From positions 310,001-374,000 of the forward strand of contig NZ_QSFA01000001.1 of assembly GCF_003467125.1 (NCBI RefSeq): a DNA stretch of 64,000 nucleotides, read 5' to 3'. The first letter of the stretch is position 1. Each line of letters opens with the position of its first letter. Below are positions 58,938 to 64,000 of this stretch, piece by piece. The position numbers were made by a program, and so were the translations under genes. The DNA is from Megasphaera sp. AM44-1BH (lineage in GTDB: Bacteria; Bacillota; Negativicutes; Veillonellales; Megasphaeraceae). Under the pieces are notes generated by a model. That model did no database searches. It saw only the letters and a list, made by a program, of their open reading frames with translations, and was not told the DNA's origin.

Positions 58938-59505
58938 GAATGACACCTTCTTTCGAAAGTCCGGCCACGCCGGGAGAAATATACACGATCTGCCAGGAAT
59001 CAAAGGAATCTCCTGCCGCGCAGGCCTGTGATTTCTGTCCATTACTGAGCAGGATAAGACGCCGGCCCTTTTCTTCCATCGTGCCGCATACCTGCGGCAC
59101 CCGTATAGACTGCGATGGCATCTGCCTGTCCTTACGGTTTTGTTTTTCCTGTTTTTCCGGGCCTTTTTCCTTTTTTCCTTCAGCTCCCACAGCCGGCGTA
59201 CCAGCAGAGGGCTCAAATAAATCGGCCAGCGGTTTCGTCCGCCGTGTACCGGTCAGACTGTACCGGCATGTTCCTCCATTCTTTAAAGACGGACCGGTCT
59301 TTTTCTGTAAAAAAGAGGGAGGCGGAGAATCATGATGATTCTTCGTCTCCCGTATTACTGCGTTTTGTTTTGATACCGGTCCATCCCACCAAAACCAGAT
59401 TCCTGTCAGACATGCCAGGATTACTCCATACGGGAGCCATGTTTTCGCGTGATGAACTAAAATGTTCCAAACAAGGTGACCATAAGCGGACAGCCTATTT
59501 CCCAT
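58921..59505 (-). CDS. PilP/GspC-like inner-membrane partner of the secretin
   Basis: 194-residue protein with one N-terminal membrane helix (about 22-42), a long Pro/Lys/Glu-rich disordered region (about 50-130) and a compact C-terminal domain (MEEKGRRLILLSNGQK ... AAGDSFDSWQIVYISPGVAGL). This layout is that of PilP or GspC, which link the inner-membrane pilus machinery to the secretin. The family is not certain from sequence alone; position directly upstream of the secretin supports it. AAGG precedes the ATG at 59505, which overlaps the galE end by 11 bases. Confidence 0.65.
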   Translation of the reverse strand: MGNRLSAYGHLVWNILVHHAKTWLPYGVILACLTGIWFWWDGPVSKQNAVIRETKNHHDSPPPSFLQKKTGPSLKNGGTCRYSLTGTRRTKPLADLFEPSAGTPAVGAEGKKEKGPEKQEKQNRKDRQMPSQSIRVPQVCGTMEEKGRRLILLSNGQKSQACAAGDSFDSWQIVYISPGVAGLSKEGVIHEVYF

Positions 59506-60490
59506 CCCCGTATCCTTCCGGATGCGTGCGGTGCCAGTTCCATGCATCGGCAATGATGTGTTCCACGTCACTATGGACAGGGCGCCAGCCAGTCACAGCC
59601 TGAATTTTTTCAGAGCTTGCGATAAGCACAGCGGGATCACCGGCACGGCGCGGGGCTTCTTCTACGGCAAAATCCCGGCCTGTTACCTTTTTAGCCGTCT
59701 CAATCATCTGGCGCACACTCATGCCATGCTGGGTCCCCAGATTAAAATACTGGGACTGGCCGCCATGGACCAGATAATCCAGAACCCGCACATGGGCATC
59801 GGCAAGATCCGTTACGTGGATATAGTCGCGGATACAGGTACCATCGGCCGTCGGATAATCAGTACCAAAGATTTTGATACTCCGGCGCTGTCCCAGTGCC
59901 GTCTGCAGGATCAGCGGAATCAGGTGTGTTTCCGGCGTATGGTCTTCCCCGATCATACCGCCGGCATCGGCTCCGGCCGCATTAAAATAGCGCAAGGCTA
60001 CATACCGCAGGCCATAGGCACGGCTGAACTGGGCCAGCATGTGTTCAATCATCAATTTCGTCTGGCCGTAGACATTGGTCGGCGCGTACGGCATGTCCTC
60101 CGTAATAGGCGTCTGTTCCGGTTCGCCATACACGGCTGCCGTCGATGAGAAAACCATATAGGGTACACCGGCCTGCCGGACTGCTTCCAGCAGATAATAG
60201 GACCCGACTATATTATTATCGTAATAGATAGTCGGATTGACCATGGATTCCCCCACCTGGCTATGGGCAGCAAAATGCATGACCCCTTCGATGTTCCGGT
60301 CTGTCAGGATCTGTTTTACCCGGTCCAGATGATGGATATCTTCTTCGATGAGTTCCACATCGGCCGGCACGGCCTTACGGTGTCCCCGTGACAGATTGTC
60401 CAGCACGGTCACGGAATGACCTTTTTCCAATAATGCTTTTACGGTATGGCTGCCAATATATCCGGCGCCTCCAGTAACAAGAATATTCAT
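59495..60490 (-). CDS. galE: UDP-glucose 4-epimerase
   Basis: 331-residue short-chain dehydrogenase-like enzyme that interconverts UDP-glucose and UDP-galactose for surface polysaccharide synthesis. Motifs are VTGGAGYIGSHTVKALLEKGH (NAD), SSTAAVYG and the catalytic YGQTKLMIEHML with Tyr and Lys. The C-terminal GTQHGMSVRQMIETAKKVTG is conserved. GAAAGG precedes the ATG. Its 3' end overlaps the PilP-like gene. Confidence 0.94.
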   Translation of the reverse strand: MNILVTGGAGYIGSHTVKALLEKGHSVTVLDNLSRGHRKAVPADVELIEEDIHHLDRVKQILTDRNIEGVMHFAAHSQVGESMVNPTIYYDNNIVGSYYLLEAVRQAGVPYMVFSSTAAVYGEPEQTPITEDMPYAPTNVYGQTKLMIEHMLAQFSRAYGLRYVALRYFNAAGADAGGMIGEDHTPETHLIPLILQTALGQRRSIKIFGTDYPTADGTCIRDYIHVTDLADAHVRVLDYLVHGGQSQYFNLGTQHGMSVRQMIETAKKVTGRDFAVEEAPRRAGDPAVLIASSEKIQAVTGWRPVHSDVEHIIADAWNWHRTHPEGYGDGK

Positions 60491-60569
60491 AAGTAATGCA
60501 ACCTTTCACTACAAAAGTAAAACCAGAGCCATCGGTTGTCCTCTAAAGACATACCACGGCTGAAAAGAC

Positions 60570-62012
60570 TTATTTTTTCATTTCTGCCAGATGCTGTCCC
60601 AGATAGCGTTTGTATATTTCTACCCCTGGCTGATTGAAGGCATCGACATCGGCATATTCCCCTTCATAGGCAATAGACCAGCAGAGGATGAACATGAGCT
60701 CACCCAGATAAAACGCATTCAGTTCGGGGAGAATGAAATTGGCACTGGGCCTTCCGTCCCCGATGAGAGCTTCTTCATTGGCCCGGCGCGCCGCCTCCAG
60801 GATCTGGCTCAGAGGCAGGCCGCTGAAGGCAGCCAGCTTGGCAAAGGAATCATATGTATGGGGAACGACAAGATCATCAGGCCATTTTTCGATAGAAACG
60901 AACTGGACGACCTTATCCTGGGGGCCTTCCTGATGTTCCTGCGTCTGAGCATGCATATCCGTCGTGCCGACAGCGACGATAGGAGTCCGGCCATAATGGA
61001 CTACCTGGCCTTCTTTATTCAGCCGTTTGCCCAGCGATTCTGCCAGGAGCTGGATATACCATTCTGACAAGGATTTCAGATTATCGGCATAAGGCATGAG
61101 GACTTCCAGATTTCTTCCGTGACGGCTTCCGGCCAGGAATTTAAGGACACTGTTTAAAAGGGCCGGATTCTTCGTGATATCATCGCTCTTGGCAGCCTGA
61201 TCGGCTTCGCGGGCACCGGCAAGGAAGGAACGGATGTCAAAACCGGTCAGGGCACCGACGATGAGTCCTACTTCGGAAAAAACGCTGAACCGGCCACCGA
61301 TGCCGTCCGGCACATAGAAGATGGGCCATCCCGATTCGCGGGCCAGTGTGTGCAGCAGTGTTTCCTTTTCTCCGTCATGGGGATCGGTAACAGCTACGGT
61401 TTCCAGAGAAATAGCAGCATCTTCCATGGCTTTTCTGAAAATCATGTAATTTGACATGGGTTCGATGGTAGATCCCGATTTGGATATGACGACAGCCATG
61501 ACCGTATAGCCCGGCTGCTGTGAACTTTCGGCACGCAAAGTCTGGATCAGGCCCGACAGCTTATGGGCATCGACGTTGTTTCCGGCAAAAAATGCCTTGG
61601 GATAACCATTCCGTTCTTCCCGGCTCCTGAGATTCCAGAATTCACCGCACTGGACATCAAACAACACCTTGCCGCCCAGATACGATCCGCCAATGCCAAA
61701 GAACACGACGGCATCGACGCGGTTCCGCACCGTCCGTCCCAGCTCTTCCAGAGCTACAATGCGTTCGGGATTGTTGATATTGCCTTCGGCAATATACGGC
61801 AGCTGCGGGAAAAGGACCGCTTCCGGTTCACCGTCTTTGGAAAGGTGGCCGGCAACCGTTCCTTTCTGGCGCAGCTCCATCATGACCCTATGGGCCTTTT
61901 GATAGACTGGCGCAAAATCCGCAACTTCCTGTTCCGTTATCAAGGCATCCGGCCCATAAAGGTGGGACATATCCAGTACAAGACCAGACGGTAAAGTAAT
62001 CCGATTCATCAT
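60570..62012 (-). CDS. pgi: Glucose-6-phosphate isomerase
   Basis: 480-residue glycolytic enzyme of the bacterial pgi type. Signatures are GIGGSYLGGKVLFD, VVISKSGSTIEPMSNY, DGIGGRFSVFSEVGLI and the C-terminal INQPGVE-like FNQPGVEIYKR. AAAGG precedes tandem ATG codons at 62012/62009. It is 80 bases upstream of galE, so the two sugar-phosphate enzymes may be cotranscribed. Confidence 0.94.
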   Translation of the reverse strand: MMNRITLPSGLVLDMSHLYGPDALITEQEVADFAPVYQKAHRVMMELRQKGTVAGHLSKDGEPEAVLFPQLPYIAEGNINNPERIVALEELGRTVRNRVDAVVFFGIGGSYLGGKVLFDVQCGEFWNLRSREERNGYPKAFFAGNNVDAHKLSGLIQTLRAESSQQPGYTVMAVVISKSGSTIEPMSNYMIFRKAMEDAAISLETVAVTDPHDGEKETLLHTLARESGWPIFYVPDGIGGRFSVFSEVGLIVGALTGFDIRSFLAGAREADQAAKSDDITKNPALLNSVLKFLAGSRHGRNLEVLMPYADNLKSLSEWYIQLLAESLGKRLNKEGQVVHYGRTPIVAVGTTDMHAQTQEHQEGPQDKVVQFVSIEKWPDDLVVPHTYDSFAKLAAFSGLPLSQILEAARRANEEALIGDGRPSANFILPELNAFYLGELMFILCWSIAYEGEYADVDAFNQPGVEIYKRYLGQHLAEMKK

Positions 62013-62085
62013 AATACCACAGCCTTTCGTTCGTATTGTTTACCCCTCCATTATATCATAAATACAGTAATTCGTGGGAAACAAA

Positions 62086-62119
62086 AAACTGCACCATATA
62101 TCGGATATACAGTGCAGCT
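62086..62119 (-). terminator. Terminator after the amino acid ABC operon
   Basis: CTGCAC and GTGCAG (62089-62094 with 62112-62117) with inner GTATAT/ATATAC-like pairing are followed by T6 on the minus strand. Confidence 0.8.
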
Positions 62120-62123
62120 TGTA

Positions 62124-62891
62124 TCAGAACCGCAGCATCGATTTGAGGAAGCTCTGGGTCCGTTCATTCTGTGGATGTTCAAAAATCTGTTCCGGACTCC
62201 CTTCTTCCTGGACAATACCTTCTGCCATGAACAGGACCCGGTCGGAAACTTCTTTGGCAAAGGCCATTTCATGGGTCACGATGATCATAGTCATATCTTC
62301 ATCGGCCAGCTGCTTGATTGTCCGCAGTACTTCTCCGGTCAGTTCCGGGTCCAGTGCCGACGTCGGTTCGTCAAAGAGCATGATATCGGGCTGCATGGCC
62401 AGAGCCCGGGCAATAGCCACACGCTGTTTCTGGCCACCCGAAAGCTGGGACGGATAGGCGTCTTTCTTGCTCCAGAGGCCGACCCGTTTAAGAAGAGATT
62501 CGGCTACGGGCAGGATTTCATTGGTTTTCATTCCCTTTACGATTCGCGGGGCCTCGAGGATGTTATCGAGAACCGTCATATGAGGAAAGAGGTTGAAATG
62601 CTGGAATACCATGCCCATGCGGCGGCAGATAGCCCGTACCTGGGATGCTGGTTCGTAGACGGCACGTTGGCTGCCTTCCGGCGTCTTCACCATATACTGT
62701 CCATCGACGATGATTTCTCCGCGATTGATCGTTTCAAGCTGGCAGAGACACCGCAGGAAGGTACTCTTGCCGCTCCCGGAAGGCCCGATAATGGAAATGA
62801 CTTCGCCCCGTTCCATATGCAGCGTCACATCTTTCAATACTTCCAGGTTCCCGAATTGTTTACGGATATGATTCATTTCAATAAAGCTCAT
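62124..62891 (-). CDS. Polar amino acid ABC transporter ATPase (GlnQ-like)
   Basis: 255-residue ATPase with Walker A GPSGSGKST, signature LSGGQKQRVAIARAL, Walker B IMLFDEPTSALD and the switch histidine in IIVTHEMAFA. The opening NHIRKQFGNLEVLKDV and length match the GlnQ/ArtP/GltL group. GGAGG precedes the ATG. It is the last gene of a binding protein-permease-ATPase operon. Confidence 0.93.
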   Translation of the reverse strand: MSFIEMNHIRKQFGNLEVLKDVTLHMERGEVISIIGPSGSGKSTFLRCLCQLETINRGEIIVDGQYMVKTPEGSQRAVYEPASQVRAICRRMGMVFQHFNLFPHMTVLDNILEAPRIVKGMKTNEILPVAESLLKRVGLWSKKDAYPSQLSGGQKQRVAIARALAMQPDIMLFDEPTSALDPELTGEVLRTIKQLADEDMTMIIVTHEMAFAKEVSDRVLFMAEGIVQEEGSPEQIFEHPQNERTQSFLKSMLRF

Positions 62892-62902
62892 CGTAGTGCC
62901 TC

Positions 62903-63553
62903 CTATTCATCGTATACGGCAAAGCGTTTTTCCAGATAACTGAATACTTTCGTAAGGATAAACGTAAAGAAGAGATAGAAGACGGCGGCTACGATAAAGG
63001 CTGTCGTATCGAAATCACGCTGTACAATCGACCGGGTGATGCGCAGGATGTCATTCATGGCCAGGATATAGACCAGAGACGTATCTTTCAGCAGGTTGAT
63101 AGTTTCATTGGCTACAGGCGGCAGTACGCGCTTTACGACCTGTGGCAGGATGATGCGGCGCATAGTCTGGACATAGGTCATGCCCAGGACTTTCGCCCCT
63201 TCATACTGTCCTTTGTCAATGGACTGGATGCCGCCACGGAAAATTTCAGCGAAATACGCGGCGTAGTTAAAGACGAAGGCGATGATGGCCGCCGGAAAAT
63301 CCGCCAGCTTCAGGCCGTCAATGATAAAGGGCAGCCCGTAATAGATAAACAGGATCTGCAGCATGAGCGGCGTACCGCGCATGATATAAATATAGGCTCC
63401 CATGAACTTGCTCAGTGGCTTGATTTTGGAAATACGGGCTATGGCCATGACCACCCCGAGGGGCAGGCTGAGCACGATGGTAATGATAAAAATTTTCAGC
63501 GTAACCTGAAGCCCAACGGCTACAGCAGGCACAATATGCAATAAATACTCCAT
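62903..63553 (-). CDS. Polar amino acid ABC transporter permease
   Basis: 216-residue inner-membrane permease of the His/Glu/Gln/Arg group with five helices. The typical VTLKIFIITIVLSLPLGVVMAI opening, MRGTPLMLQILFIYYGLP and the EAA loop (EGAKVLGMTYVQTMRRIILPQVVKRVLPP) are present. GGGAG lies upstream of the ATG. It likely forms a homodimer since only one permease gene is present. Confidence 0.93.
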   Translation of the reverse strand: MEYLLHIVPAVAVGLQVTLKIFIITIVLSLPLGVVMAIARISKIKPLSKFMGAYIYIMRGTPLMLQILFIYYGLPFIIDGLKLADFPAAIIAFVFNYAAYFAEIFRGGIQSIDKGQYEGAKVLGMTYVQTMRRIILPQVVKRVLPPVANETINLLKDTSLVYILAMNDILRITRSIVQRDFDTTAFIVAAVFYLFFTFILTKVFSYLEKRFAVYDE

Positions 63554-63595
63554 ACGGCACTCCCTTACTATGTACCGGTGTCAGGACAAACAAGC

Positions 63596-63619
63596 GGGCC
63601 GCCCAGACACAGGCGGCCC
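63596..63619. repeat. GC-rich hairpin between binding protein and permease
   Basis: GGGCCGCC and GGCGGCCC form a perfect 8-bp stem around an 8-base loop, without a T tract. Such hairpins often raise the level of the upstream binding protein mRNA. Confidence 0.6.
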
Positions 63620-63646
63620 CTCCACCAGATACAGCAAAATTATACG

Positions 63647-64000
63647 TTATTTGACGGGAATCGTTATATCTTCCCCAAACCATTTATCGGACAACTTAGT
63701 CATTGTACCATCTTCCGTCATCTGTTTCAAGACATCGTTCAGCTTATCCTGAAGGACCTTGTCGTCCTTGCGCATGCCGACACCGAACTGTTCATCGCCC
63801 ATCTTGTCATCGATGACTTTGAATTTTCCTTCTTTCTTGGTCATATAGTACCGGCCGACTACGCTATCGACGAGAACGCCGTCCGTACGGCCGATTTCCA
63901 GATCCATAAAGGCGTTGACGAAATCGCCATATTTCTTGACTTCCTGGAGGGAATCTTCGAATTCCTTATTCTTATCCAGGGCATCGATGGAACTGCTGCC
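63647..64000 (-). CDS. Amino acid ABC transporter substrate-binding protein, 5' end cut
   Basis: The last 117 residues of a family 3 solute-binding protein. The C-terminal lobe reads YGDFVNAFMDLEIGRTDGVLVDS, followed by GVGMRKDD and ending LSDKWFGEDITIPVK, as in GlnH/ArtJ-like proteins. The frame is open to the right edge of the window, so the signal peptide and first lobe are missing. It captures a polar amino acid in the periplasm for the permease and ATPase downstream. Confidence 0.9.
   Translation of the reverse strand, partial: GSSSIDALDKNKEFEDSLQEVKKYGDFVNAFMDLEIGRTDGVLVDSVVGRYYMTKKEGKFKVIDDKMGDEQFGVGMRKDDKVLQDKLNDVLKQMTEDGTMTKLSDKWFGEDITIPVK

Noticed and set aside
1..64000. Insertion sequences, prophage, CRISPR arrays, integrases
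   Set aside because: No transposase, integrase or phage-like reading frame and no regularly spaced direct repeats were seen on either strand.

Overview
This window most likely comes from an anaerobic diderm Firmicute of the class Negativicutes, with a Megasphaera-like genome as the best guess. The Firmicute traits are strong AGGAGG ribosome sites, a methionine T-box, a CIRCE-like heat-shock operator, an LL-diaminopimelate aminotransferase and a TxpA-type toxin. The outer-membrane traits are a secretin with a PilP-like partner, a MacAB-type efflux system and an ArnT-like glycosyltransferase. Anaerobic life is suggested by AsrABC sulfite reductase and a glycyl radical enzyme. The genus is an inference from gene content and was not tested. 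I saw no insertion sequence, prophage, CRISPR array, rRNA or tRNA.

Layout. 1-2.7 kb: asrABC, cut by the window edge. 2.9-4.6 kb: a secreted tannase-like esterase, divergent from a MacA/MacB exporter (4.8-7.9 kb). 8.1-11.2 kb: housekeeping genes dapL, ychF and tag. 11.3-21.7 kb: an accessory catabolic region. It holds a CitMHS-type carrier, a TctA-like carrier with a small partner, a class II HMG-CoA reductase, an AtuA-related small protein, AtuA, a PAS/sigma-54 activator and a divergent CutC-like glycyl radical enzyme without an activase. 22.0-22.6 kb: a type I toxin-antitoxin pair and a 33-residue membrane peptide with its own promoter.

22.7-40.2 kb is a second catabolic region. One long minus-strand array encodes a beta-hydroxyacid dehydrogenase, an MBL hydrolase, E1 alpha and beta, an MFS carrier, E2, E3 with its own lipoyl domain, lipoyl synthase, two lipoate ligases, a threonine-dehydrogenase-like enzyme and a second MFS carrier. 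A Crp/Fnr regulator and a second dehydrogenase-carrier pair lie upstream. The array looks like a self-contained acetoin-dehydrogenase-type module with its own cofactor supply. Its true substrate is not evident.

40.5-64 kb is mostly core metabolism: an ACT regulator and DAHP synthase; a two-component system divergent from the ArnT-like transferase; Hsp20; a CytX-type permease, DUF488 and pyridoxal kinase; an ABC-F ATPase; a CaiB/BaiF CoA-transferase divergent from a nitrilase across a perfect inverted repeat; T-box-controlled metY followed by brnQ; crcB; a secretin/PilP-like pair overlapping galE; pgi; and a polar amino acid ABC transporter cut by the right edge.

The most interesting lead is the AtuA/HMG-CoA reductase operon. 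It suggests anaerobic use of mevalonate or another 3-hydroxy-3-methylglutaryl compound, with AtuA plus its small partner as candidates for the step after HMG-CoA. The promoter region carries a dense cluster of GTATAC palindromes that may be enhancer sites for the sigma-54 activator.
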